Of a stretch of DNA of 64,000 bases, positions 56,843 to 64,000 are shown piece by piece. The position numbers and the translations under genes are program-made. Numbering within the stretch: the first letter of the stretch is position 1; each line of letters starts with the position of its first letter. The DNA comes from JBFMFR01 sp040752025 (lineage in GTDB: Bacteria; Chloroflexota; Anaerolineae; Anaerolineales; UBA4823). The stretch is from positions 205,808 to 269,807 of the forward strand of contig JBFMFR010000005.1 in NCBI GenBank assembly GCA_040752025.1, read 5' to 3'. The notes under the pieces are model-generated. The model saw only the letters and a list, made by a program, of their open reading frames with translations, did not search any database and had not been told where the DNA came from.

Positions 56843-56881
56843 GTACGCAAACCTAACCCTTCAATAATGTTACAGTGCGAC

Positions 56882-56904
56882 GCGCGGGTGCAAACCCGCC
56901 GCGC
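56882..56904. other. GC hairpin between convergent genes
   Basis: GGGT (56886-56889) and ACCC (56894-56897) enclose GCAA, with further GC pairs on both sides across a bulge, next to the convergent DUF4129 stop. No T-run follows on either strand; a bidirectional terminator role is possible but weak. Confidence 0.4.
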
Positions 56905-58400
56905 TAAACGCCCGTGCGTTGCACATCCTTCATTTCTGCGGTCTTCAGCTTGCCCATCCCGGCTTTCTTCAAGCGCTTGCCCTCTTCCGAGATGTGCTGC
57001 CAGGCAGTTTCCACCCGGGTGACTTCTTCACGCCGCTCCGGATATTCCCCATAGCGCACCTTGACGTAGGCCTGGGTGATTTGTTCCAGTTCCACCGGCA
57101 GTTCCGAGAAGATTTCCCCCATCTTCGGCAAGAATTCCACCGGCGTGCACGCCGCCGGGCGCGGCGAATCCAATTCAGCGCACAGGTCTAACAACTGGCT
57201 GTAGATGCGCCGGATGCGCGCCGCCGCCAACATGCGCTGCGCCGGGCGCAAGCGCGCCGCCAGGTCATCCAGCGCATCCTGCAAAGCTTTGCGCAGCAGC
57301 TTCCCCGCCTCGCCTCGCCTGAGCAGCGACTCCGGCTCCTCCACTTCCCGGCGTTTCCCTTCGACCAGCACCCTGCGCACGCGCAAGAATAGCACAACTA
57401 CTAACACGATGATGACGCCCCAAAAACACACCGACTGCAGCACCTGCGGCAGGGGCGGTGGTTCGGGGACAGCCCACTCGGAAAGCGGGTATGGGCCAAA
57501 TACACCACTGTCTGGGCTCGCACTGCGCTGGGCCATCAACTGCTGCAGCCAGGGGATCAGCGGCCCCAGGAAATTGGACAGGATCAGCCCCGGGATGGCC
57601 GTGATGATCAACACCACCGCCACCAGGAAGCGGAAACCTTGCGCCAGCAGTTCCAGCAGCAAGGCATACTGCCCGGTCAGCAGACTGCCCAACAGCGCCG
57701 CCACCGCGATCGCCGATAGCAGCGTTCCCAGTGTGCCCGCCAGCCAGCGCCGGTCGAACGGGTTCTTGGTCACCCCCTTGGATATGCCCACGTATGCAAT
57801 CCGGGCGAAGATCACCGCCAGGAAGCCCATCAGCAGGAAAGTCATGTACCAGATCAACCCGGGCCCGGCTTCCTGGAGTTGGGAGCGGATCGCCAGGTGC
57901 GCCATGAATAACAGCAACCCGAACTCGAAGCGCCGCCAGGCCACCATCGGGCGGATCACCTGGCGCGCCAGGGTGAGCCCACGCCACCACAGCCACAACA
58001 CGAAGAACAGCACCAGCACAAAGCCCGGGTCGAGCCCTGCCAGGCCGCTGGCGACGCCTGAGGCGGACCTTTGCAGCAAGGTCTGCTCGGCAAACCACAG
58101 GCTGAACACCAGCGCCAGCGCCAACCCGGCCAGTTGGATGTTGCGCAGCAGGCGCAGGTTTTCCATGATCTGCGCCAAAGCGAAAGATGCCAGCATAATC
58201 CCGCCCAGCACCAGCCCGGCCGCCCAGGTGGGCGTGCTGTGGCTGATGCGCATCACCATCTGGTACCAGGGCAGCACCCAGCACATCTCCACGATCACCA
58301 GCAAGATCGCCGCGATCTGCGGCCACCAGCGCAGCGGGACTGTCATCAGGCCGCTGCTGTTTCTTTCGGAGATAGAAGTCGTAGAACGTGGCGTTGCCAT
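56904..58400 (-). CDS. DUF4129-containing polytopic membrane protein
   Basis: 498 residues. About nine membrane helices occupy 20-345, followed by a cytoplasmic or outer C-terminal domain (about 395-470) with RIRRIYSQLLDLCAELDSPR and the TPVEFLPKMGEIF motif of DUF4129. Proteins of this type usually sit in an operon with MoxR, DUF58 and a transglutaminase; the first two are directly upstream, while the transglutaminase part is not present here or in this protein. The role is probably in cell-envelope protein processing but is not established. Nothing catalytic is seen. Confidence 0.85.
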   Translation of the reverse strand: MATPRSTTSISERNSSGLMTVPLRWWPQIAAILLVIVEMCWVLPWYQMVMRISHSTPTWAAGLVLGGIMLASFALAQIMENLRLLRNIQLAGLALALVFSLWFAEQTLLQRSASGVASGLAGLDPGFVLVLFFVLWLWWRGLTLARQVIRPMVAWRRFEFGLLLFMAHLAIRSQLQEAGPGLIWYMTFLLMGFLAVIFARIAYVGISKGVTKNPFDRRWLAGTLGTLLSAIAVAALLGSLLTGQYALLLELLAQGFRFLVAVVLIITAIPGLILSNFLGPLIPWLQQLMAQRSASPDSGVFGPYPLSEWAVPEPPPLPQVLQSVCFWGVIIVLVVVLFLRVRRVLVEGKRREVEEPESLLRRGEAGKLLRKALQDALDDLAARLRPAQRMLAAARIRRIYSQLLDLCAELDSPRPAACTPVEFLPKMGEIFSELPVELEQITQAYVKVRYGEYPERREEVTRVETAWQHISEEGKRLKKAGMGKLKTAEMKDVQRTGV

Positions 58401-58421
58401 TTCGCTTCGCTCGAAAAACGC

Positions 58422-59609
58422 CTATGCAATAAAAGGCAGGTGCATCACTTTCACACCTGGGATCGAGGGCGGCGCCTGCTTCGCAAAACACAGCAGCGTA
58501 ATCCGCCAGCCATGCTGCTTCAGGCGGCTCAGCGTCTCGGTCAGATCATCGGTCATCACCCCGGTGACCACCACCAGCGTGGCCCCATAGGGCATGCGCG
58601 GCACCTGGGACATCAAGACACGGTCGAAGGGACCGGTCACCAGGGGCGTCACGCCTGCCAGGGCCGTCAGCAGGTGCGCCAGTTGGCCCGGTGAGCGTCC
58701 CGGCGGCACCCGGAACGGCTGGTCAGCGTGCGCCAGGCAGCCGTTCGAGATCAGCCCCACCCGGTAACCGTCGCGCAGCGCCTGCTCCACCAGCGTGGCT
58801 GTCACGCGCACCAGGTACTCCAGCAGTTCGGGCAGCGTGCCCTCCCAATAATGCGGGAAGGTCGAAACGTTCAGGCACATCACCAGCACCCGCGCCGAAA
58901 CCGGCTGGAATACCTTCACTTGCAAAGCGCCCGTGCGCGCCGTCGCCGGCCAGTGGATGCGCCGGAAATCGTCATCTGGCTGGTAGTCGCGCACCCCCAT
59001 CGGCTGGTTGGGGTCCTCGAACAGGCGCCGGCGGGCGCGCTGGTCGCCAAACGGGTCGCCGGTCGGCAGGCGCAGGGATTGAAACGGCAGCGGTTCGGGG
59101 AATACGGTCAGGTAATCGTGCGCTTCCCTTTCTTGCACCTGTTCGAACAGCCCGAACAAATCCCCCGAATCAATCGTCGCCGGCCCCATGCGATAGATGC
59201 CGCGCTTGCGCAGCAGCAGTGTATAGGCGCGCCGGTCGCGCTCGTACCAGCGCAGGCTGAACAGGCTGACCAGCAGCCCCAGCTCCGGCGAGTGGGTCGG
59301 TTTAAGCAAATTATCCTCCTCTGGCCCCACCGCGCTGGGCAGCAAATCCTGCACGCGCAGCCAGGGCAGGGGCAAGAACTTGCGGTTTTCCACTTCGATG
59401 CGCACTTCGATCTTCTCGCCAGGGAAGCCGCGCCGGTACACCATGCGCCGTTGGAAGCCGACTTCGTCCAGGGCGCGCCGCTGCCACCAGTGCGCCAGGG
59501 CGCTGATCGCCAAAAGCATCAAGGCGAAGGCCGCCAGCGGGTAAACTTTGAACAGTACGGCCGCCAGCAGTACCAACCCCAAAAAGGGCCACCAACTCAA
59601 CGGCGCCAA
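58422..59609 (-). CDS. DUF58 domain protein (vWA-like)
   Basis: 395 residues. Two membrane helices at the N-terminus (about 8-40), a beta-rich middle region and the DUF58 signature GVRDYQPDDDFRRIHWPATARTG (here about 200-222), followed by a vWA-like domain. Such proteins partner MoxR ATPases and are thought to assist assembly or maturation of other proteins. The TTG start at 59609 has GGAGG 8 bases upstream and lies one base past the moxR stop, so the two are tightly coupled. The DUF4129 gene follows after 21 bases. Confidence 0.9.
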   Translation of the reverse strand: MAPLSWWPFLGLVLLAAVLFKVYPLAAFALMLLAISALAHWWQRRALDEVGFQRRMVYRRGFPGEKIEVRIEVENRKFLPLPWLRVQDLLPSAVGPEEDNLLKPTHSPELGLLVSLFSLRWYERDRRAYTLLLRKRGIYRMGPATIDSGDLFGLFEQVQEREAHDYLTVFPEPLPFQSLRLPTGDPFGDQRARRRLFEDPNQPMGVRDYQPDDDFRRIHWPATARTGALQVKVFQPVSARVLVMCLNVSTFPHYWEGTLPELLEYLVRVTATLVEQALRDGYRVGLISNGCLAHADQPFRVPPGRSPGQLAHLLTALAGVTPLVTGPFDRVLMSQVPRMPYGATLVVVTGVMTDDLTETLSRLKQHGWRITLLCFAKQAPPSIPGVKVMHLPFIA

Positions 59610-59610
59610 A

Positions 59611-60546
59611 TCAGGCCTCCACCGGCACAGCCACCGTATCCACGATGCTGGCCACCAGCTCCTCCGGCTTGCGCCCGCGCAGCTGCGCCTGGGGCGACAT
59701 CATCATGCGATGGGTCAGCACGTGCGGGGCCATTTGCTTGACATCGTCGGGCATGACGTAATCGCGCCCATCGATGGCCGCCAAGGCCTGCGCCGACTGG
59801 TACAGCGCCAGGGTGGCGCGTGGGCTGGCGCCCAGTTCGATCTCCTGGTGCTTGCGCGTCGCCCGCGCCACCTGCACGATGTAATTGCGCACCGAATCCT
59901 CCACGCGCACCTGGCGGCGCTGTTCGATCAGCGCCACCATCTCCTCCGCCGTGGTCACCATCTGCAAATTGGGCAGTGGGTCCGACAGGCGGAAGCGCTC
60001 CAGGATGGCGTTCTCCTCCGCCTCACTGGGGTAGCCGATGGCGATGCGCAGCAAGAAGCGGTCGATCTGCGCCTCAGGCAGCGGGAAAGTCCCTTCCAAC
60101 TCCACCGGGTTCTGCGTGGCCATCACCAGGAAAGGCCGCGGCAGCGGGCGCGTGATCCCATCCACGGTCACCTGGCGCTCCTGCATCGCCTCCAACAAAG
60201 CCGACTGGGTGCGCGGTGTGGCGCGGTTGATCTCGTCCGCCAGCACCACCTGGCTCATCACCGGCCCGGGACGGTATTCGAACTCCTGTTTCTTCTGGTT
60301 GTACCAGTTCAACCCGGTCACATCCGAAGGCAGCAGGTCCGGCGTGAACTGGATGCGGCGGAAGCTGCACCCCAGCGAAGCCGCCAGGGCGCGCGCCAGG
60401 GTGGTCTTGCCGATCCCAGGCACATCTTCCAACAGCGCATGCCCCTCACACAGGACCGCCACCAGGGCCAGGTCGATGACCTCATCCTTGCCGACGATCA
60501 CCTTCTGGACGTTTTCCCGCAAGCGGCGGGCAGCTTCTGCAATCAT
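59611..60546 (-). CDS. MoxR-family AAA+ ATPase
   Basis: 311 residues from ATG 60546. Walker A is EDVPGIGKTTLARALA, Walker B LADEINRATPRTQSALLEAM, sensor 1 MATQNP, followed by the lid domain. MoxR ATPases act as chaperones that insert cofactors or mature partner proteins, here likely with the DUF58 and DUF4129 proteins. Start 60546 is preferred because GAGGTG lies 5 bases upstream; an ATG five codons earlier (60561) abuts the palindromic repeat and has no ribosome-binding site. Confidence 0.93.
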   Translation of the reverse strand: MIAEAARRLRENVQKVIVGKDEVIDLALVAVLCEGHALLEDVPGIGKTTLARALAASLGCSFRRIQFTPDLLPSDVTGLNWYNQKKQEFEYRPGPVMSQVVLADEINRATPRTQSALLEAMQERQVTVDGITRPLPRPFLVMATQNPVELEGTFPLPEAQIDRFLLRIAIGYPSEAEENAILERFRLSDPLPNLQMVTTAEEMVALIEQRRQVRVEDSVRNYIVQVARATRKHQEIELGASPRATLALYQSAQALAAIDGRDYVMPDDVKQMAPHVLTHRMMMSPQAQLRGRKPEELVASIVDTVAVPVEA

Positions 60547-60562
60547 GGACACCTCAATCATG

Positions 60563-60580
60563 GCGGAACAGGAAGTTCCG
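60563..60580 (+). repeat. 18-bp palindromic unit upstream of moxR
   Basis: GCGGAACAGGAAGTTCCG, identical to the unit at 18705-18722. It occupies the moxR leader, directly beside the in-frame ATG at 60561. Confidence 0.9.
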
Positions 60581-60651
60581 TTAGGATAATTAGCTTCGCT
60601 TCCGTAAGTTTACCAGACCTTGCCAGATTTGTTGGTCGCGAAAGCATATTG

Positions 60652-60684
60652 CGGAACGGCTTCGCTCAGAAGTTCCATTCTGAG
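60652..60684 (+). repeat. Related palindromic repeat in the moxR-radical SAM gap
   Basis: Begins with the shared CGGAAC, contains AGAAGTTCC, and CTCAGAA (60665-60671) pairs with TTCTGAG (60678-60684). It looks like a diverged or composite relative of the 18-bp unit. Confidence 0.5.
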
Positions 60685-60739
60685 ACTTACACATTACTTA
60701 CTCAGGCTCGAAATTAAAGGTTCACGGGCGCGGCTCCGC

Positions 60740-60768
60740 TTGCATTTCGCCCAAAACTCGAGTACCAT
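60740..60768 (+). promoter_or_regulatory. Promoter of the radical SAM gene (near-leaderless)
   Basis: TTGCAT (60740-60745), a 17-base spacer and TACCAT (60763-60768). Start near 60775, only about 3 nt before ATG 60778; no ribosome-binding site fits. Confidence 0.45.
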
Positions 60769-60777
60769 AGAGAATAT

Positions 60778-61725
60778 ATGGCAGACGCTTTCGAACCCGC
60801 TTACGTGAAATTGCTCGCCTCGGGCGAATTGAAAGAACGCGCCGCCCGCGCCTACCAGCAGCTCGCCAACTGCGACGTGTGCGCCTGGGCCTGCGGCGTC
60901 GACCGCCTGTCCGGCGTGCTGGGGGTATGCCGCACCGCCGAGAAGGCCCGCCTGAGCAGCTACGGACCGCACCTGGGCGAAGAAGACCCGCTGCGCGGCT
61001 GGCGCGGCTCGGGCACGATCTTCTTTGCGCGCTGCAACCTGCGCTGCCAGTACTGCCAGAACCACGACATCAGCCAGGCCGACGCCGGCAACCTGGTCGA
61101 GCCGCAGGATCTGGCCGCCGTCATGCTCGAACTCCAGCACATGGGCTGCCACAACATCAACCTGGTCTCCCCCAGCCACGTGGCCCCCCAAATCCTGGCG
61201 GCGGTGCTGATTGCCGCCCAGGCCGGGCTGCGCCTGCCGCTGGTCTACAACACCGGCGGCTACGACAGCCTGGCGACCCTGGCCCTGCTGGACAGCGTGG
61301 TCGACATCTACATGCCCGACATGAAATACGCCAGCGCCCAGATCGCCCGCCACTACTCCAAGATCCCACACTATCCCGAGGCCAACCAGGCGGCCGTCAA
61401 AGAAATGCACCGCCAGGTAGGCGACCTGCAAATCGACGCAAACGGCCTGGCCAGGCGTGGCCTGCTGGTGCGCCACCTGGTGCTGCCCAACAACCTGGCC
61501 GGCACGGCCGAGATCGTGCGCTTCCTGGCCGAGGAGATCTCGCCCAACACCTACCTCAACCTGATGGACCAATACCGCCCGGAGTACCTGGTGCGCCAGT
61601 ATCCGAACCAGTACGCCAGGCTGCGCCGCCCGCTCAACAACCAGGAATACCAGCAGGCCGTGCAGTTGGCCCACGCAGCCGGTTTGCAGCGCCTCGACCA
61701 GCGCCAGACGCGCTTCTTTTACTAA
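60778..61725 (+). CDS. Radical SAM protein, PflA-like (COG1313 type)
   Basis: 315 residues. The 4Fe-4S/AdoMet motif CxxxCxxC is in FFARCNLRCQYCQNHDIS (near residue 85). Upstream, cysteines in NCDVCAWACGVDRL and GVC (about 31-50) form the extra metal-site pattern of the COG1313 'pyruvate formate-lyase activating enzyme-related' group. The VYNTGGYDS and DIYMPDMKYA segments also fit. It likely carries out a radical modification on an unknown target; no glycyl-radical enzyme gene is nearby, so true PFL activation is unlikely. The mRNA seems nearly leaderless. Confidence 0.88.
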   Translation: MADAFEPAYVKLLASGELKERAARAYQQLANCDVCAWACGVDRLSGVLGVCRTAEKARLSSYGPHLGEEDPLRGWRGSGTIFFARCNLRCQYCQNHDISQADAGNLVEPQDLAAVMLELQHMGCHNINLVSPSHVAPQILAAVLIAAQAGLRLPLVYNTGGYDSLATLALLDSVVDIYMPDMKYASAQIARHYSKIPHYPEANQAAVKEMHRQVGDLQIDANGLARRGLLVRHLVLPNNLAGTAEIVRFLAEEISPNTYLNLMDQYRPEYLVRQYPNQYARLRRPLNNQEYQQAVQLAHAAGLQRLDQRQTRFFY

Positions 61726-61746
61726 CTCGTTCGCCGGCCTGCTAAC

Positions 61747-63144
61747 GTGTCTACTCGCCGCCTGCTGCGCCTGTCCGCTTTCGCCCTGCTGGTCATCCTG
61801 CTGGCCTATGCCGTCATCAGCACCGGCATGGCCTGGGTTTATTCGTATGCCTTCACCCACCCGGGATGTATCCACGAACCCGCTATGCTGCCTGGCGTCC
61901 CAGCCCCTCAAGAACAGATTTTGCTCAGCGAAGATGGCTTACAACTGAAAGCCTGGTACTACCCCTCCCAGAACGGCGCCGCCATCATCGCCCTGGGCGG
62001 CCTGGGCGGCTCCCTGGGGACAGCCCTGCCTCCGGTCGAGTTCCTGCTGCGCCAGGGCTACGGCGTGCTGCAAATCGACTCGCGCGCCTGCGCCCAGCCC
62101 GCCTCTGCCGTCACTCTGGGTGCAGGCGAAGCGCAGGACGCCGCCGCCGGGCTGGCCTTCCTGCAAAGCCGCCCGGAAGTGCACGCCATCGGCGCCTTCG
62201 GCTTCTCGATGGGCGGGGTGACTGCGGTGCGCGCCGCCGCCCGCCATCCCGAGATCGCCGCCGTGGTCGACGATGGCGGTTATTTCAACCTGGGAGACGA
62301 TTTCGTCGAACCCGGCGAGCCCAAATCGCTGCCGCGCAGCCTGTTCCTGTACACCATCGCGACCTCGTTCTGGCTGCAAAGCGGCGCCAACCCCTGGCAG
62401 ATCAGCCCGATCGATGACCTGCCCAGGATCAGCCCGCGCCCCGTGCTGCTCATCTACGGCGAGGGCGAAGCCGCCAGCGGGCGCGCCCAGGCCCAGTTCG
62501 CCGCCGCCGGCCAGCCCAAAGAACTGTGGATCGTGCCCGGCGGGTCCCACGGGCGCAACCACCTGGCGGCGCCCCAGGAATACCCGCAGCGCCTGCTGGA
62601 TTTTTTCGCCGCGCACTTACTTGGGCCAATCGAAACGCAGCCCACGGCAACTGCCGCGCCAACAACCACCCGCTTCATGCTTTTCCCCGGCTACGTAACC
62701 TTCGACTACCCATCCAGGTGGAAGCTCTACAATAGAGGGACAGATGTATATGCAACAGATCCGGACAAACCTAAGCCGCCTGTTTTCGATGAGAAAATAA
62801 GCGTGAACATCGCAGAGTTCCTCGTATCTACAGAGAAACTATATTTAGAAACATCCTCATTGGATAAGAAGGTAGATAACCTGATCGGGCTGCGCCGTAT
62901 AGATTCGGATTTCAGCCTTATCCATAATGCGACTCTATCCATCGATGATTATCCGGCACGTCACCTGATTTTTGAAATTTCGCCTAGAAATTTCGAGGGC
63001 CGCAAGTATTACGACGAATTCTTTCTGCTGGTCAACGATTACTTCTACTGGTTTGGGCTTGACACCCTCGTCTCTGAAAGAGATGGGCTATTTGGCCAGG
63101 AGTATGATGCCCTGATCCGTTCCATTCAGGTGGTGGAGAAATGA
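61747..63144 (+). CDS. Membrane-anchored alpha/beta hydrolase with low-GC C-terminal domain
   Basis: 465 residues from GTG 61747. An N-terminal hydrophobic anchor (about 8-35) precedes an alpha/beta hydrolase core (about 55-295) with the nucleophile elbow GFSMGG (near 158) and a histidine in GGSHGRNH as the probable catalytic base. From about residue 310 a separate domain follows (FMLFPGYVTFDYPSRWKLY ... ) resembling PsbP/lipoprotein-type beta domains. Its DNA (from about 62,700) is much richer in A and T than the hydrolase part, so the tail seems to have a different origin. Substrate is unknown. GTG follows the radical SAM stop by 21 bases; no clear ribosome-binding site. Confidence 0.82.
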   Translation: MSTRRLLRLSAFALLVILLAYAVISTGMAWVYSYAFTHPGCIHEPAMLPGVPAPQEQILLSEDGLQLKAWYYPSQNGAAIIALGGLGGSLGTALPPVEFLLRQGYGVLQIDSRACAQPASAVTLGAGEAQDAAAGLAFLQSRPEVHAIGAFGFSMGGVTAVRAAARHPEIAAVVDDGGYFNLGDDFVEPGEPKSLPRSLFLYTIATSFWLQSGANPWQISPIDDLPRISPRPVLLIYGEGEAASGRAQAQFAAAGQPKELWIVPGGSHGRNHLAAPQEYPQRLLDFFAAHLLGPIETQPTATAAPTTTRFMLFPGYVTFDYPSRWKLYNRGTDVYATDPDKPKPPVFDEKISVNIAEFLVSTEKLYLETSSLDKKVDNLIGLRRIDSDFSLIHNATLSIDDYPARHLIFEISPRNFEGRKYYDEFFLLVNDYFYWFGLDTLVSERDGLFGQEYDALIRSIQVVEK

Positions 63145-63319
63145 GCCTCGGCCGTGCTCCGAACTGCCAGGGCGCGGCCAAAGCCCGAAAAGCGGTTCCC
63201 CTGGTTCACCATTGGTAACAAAGCGGGACCGTAAGAAACCCGAATTATCAAGAAGGCTGCCAAGGTGTATGACAGGTATGTTTTATGGATAATGTACGCG
63301 CAGCACTTGGGGAGAACCC

Positions 63320-63889
63320 ATGAAATTAATTAGATTGATCGATAAAGGACTTACTCTTGCGATTGTCCTATTGATTCTATGTCTCTTACCTGCTTGTAAA
63401 CAAGTATCTTGGAAGTTGGTGATGAACCATGGTAGTCCTGTCGCGATTGCTGTTAATCCCACAACCGGCGAACTTGTAGTGGGTGACCCTACAACAGGAT
63501 CTGTCAATGTGCCGCAATCTGTGGAAAACCCTTTTTTGAGAAAGGATTCGTTTTTAGAGCGGTTGGATACTGAACAACAAGGTCGTATCTATGAGATTTG
63601 TTTTCCAGATGATGTTTGGGTTCGCACTTGGAGTGGCAAGATGTTCAGTTATGCTATGGACGCGGGATCCTGGACACCCCATCCAGAATTTAATGACCTT
63701 GATGCAAGATGGGAATGTTCTGTATCATCAGAAAACCAATTCATCGTTTGGAGTTTTGAAAAGATTGCTCTACATGATGATCAGTGGATATGGGCCTTTC
63801 CGCCCAACAATGAGCTTATCACTGACGTTGTACAAGATGAGCGAGATGTCTTATGGGTGGCAACTGTGGGAGGGGTAGTATGTCAATAG
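63320..63889 (+). CDS. Small lipoprotein of unknown function, AT-rich
   Basis: 189 residues. A lipoprotein signal ends with LLPAC (near residue 26). The mature part has WxxxxxP-type aromatic strands, and its end (DVVQDERDVLWVATVGGVVCQ) resembles one blade of a two-component-regulator-type beta-propeller, as if a longer propeller protein had been cut short. GGGGAGA lies 6 bases before ATG 63320. Codon use is AT-rich, unlike the bulk of the window, consistent with horizontal transfer. No family was recognised; function is unknown. Confidence 0.7.
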   Translation: MKLIRLIDKGLTLAIVLLILCLLPACKQVSWKLVMNHGSPVAIAVNPTTGELVVGDPTTGSVNVPQSVENPFLRKDSFLERLDTEQQGRIYEICFPDDVWVRTWSGKMFSYAMDAGSWTPHPEFNDLDARWECSVSSENQFIVWSFEKIALHDDQWIWAFPPNNELITDVVQDERDVLWVATVGGVVCQ

Positions 63890-64000
63890 TTGTGTAAAAT
63901 CTCGGTGCCGGCGCTCTTGGCAGGAATTGAAATGTTTCTGAACTTCAGACTGCGGATCACCGCATAGAACATTAGCATACAGCTATTCTCGTTGCGAAAG
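63883..64000 (-). CDS. Possible partial gene entering from the right edge
   Basis: On the minus strand a frame is open from the window edge for about 38 codons and ends with TGA at 63885-63883, just overlapping the lipoprotein end. It reads as a mixed, basic sequence (VIRSLKFRNISIPAKSAG). It is too short to identify and could be chance. Confidence 0.2.
   Translation of the reverse strand, partial: FRNENSCMLMFYAVIRSLKFRNISIPAKSAGTEILHNY

Noticed and set aside
60778..61725. Pyruvate formate-lyase activating enzyme
   Set aside because: The extra N-terminal cysteines and lack of a pyruvate formate-lyase gene point to the related COG1313 group instead.

Overview
The window reads as chromosomal DNA of a GC-rich, deeply branching bacterium, most likely a Chloroflexota member close to Anaerolineae. 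The inference rests on several signs: a YYY-domain (DUF2298) protein next to an Agl23/GT39-like membrane protein at the left end, a DUF2905 gene between queA and ruvB, many membrane proteins with Pro/Thr 'ATPT' linkers, many GAF/GGDEF and histidine-kinase sensors, and several start codons sitting about 7 nt after a TATAAT-like box (leaderless mRNA). No 16S gene or taxonomic marker search was available, so the phylum call is an inference.

Layout. 1-4.5 kb: two polytopic surface-glycan or glycosyltransferase-type membrane proteins. 4.5-8.8 kb: cmk, a divergent cNMP-SpoIIE phosphatase, and three consecutive PlsC-type acyltransferases behind a 10-codon upstream ORF. 8.9-12.2 kb: a large hybrid sensor kinase. 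12.2-16.7 kb: rpoC alone, without rpoB, with its own promoter, leader hairpin and terminator. 16.8-23.8 kb: OsmC, a TPR/Pro-Thr-rich membrane protein plus LCP protein, a SRAP protein, a glycosyltransferase and a glycerate kinase. 24-25.3 kb: a homocysteine methyltransferase and a cluster of palindromic intergenic repeats.

25.3-32.2 kb is the most unusual part. A CHAT-protease/TPR/TM/FGE-fold protein and a pseudokinase/TM/FGE-fold protein lie in tandem on the minus strand. They diverge across a tRNA-Leu gene from a zinc-ribbon/pseudokinase/Schlafen-AlbA_2 protein. Both kinase domains have lost catalytic residues, and both FGE domains lack the catalytic cysteines. I read this as a possible ligand-sensing, protease-based signalling or conflict system.

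32.2-37.6 kb: fmt, a lysA-like decarboxylase, a histidine phosphatase and panE run as one overlapping operon that meets pyrimidine-nucleoside phosphorylase stop-to-stop. 37.9-42.1 kb: a conserved protein of unknown function and two GAF-GGDEF diguanylate cyclases. 42.1-45.2 kb: queA, DUF2905 and ruvB on the minus strand, divergent from upp. 45.3-50.9 kb: an intact Ser/Thr kinase with a beta-propeller, an orphan PotD-like lipoprotein, a Cache-HAMP sensor kinase and a single-domain response regulator. 50.9-56.1 kb: a complete branched-chain amino-acid ABC transporter (livKHMGF) with a long structured leader, followed by a CBS-ACT protein.

56.9-60.5 kb: MoxR, DUF58 and DUF4129 on the minus strand. 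60.8-63.1 kb: a COG1313 radical SAM protein and an alpha/beta hydrolase with an added low-GC C-terminal domain. The last ~1.3 kb (from about 62.7 kb) is clearly AT-richer and holds a short lipoprotein; it looks like transferred or rearranged DNA.
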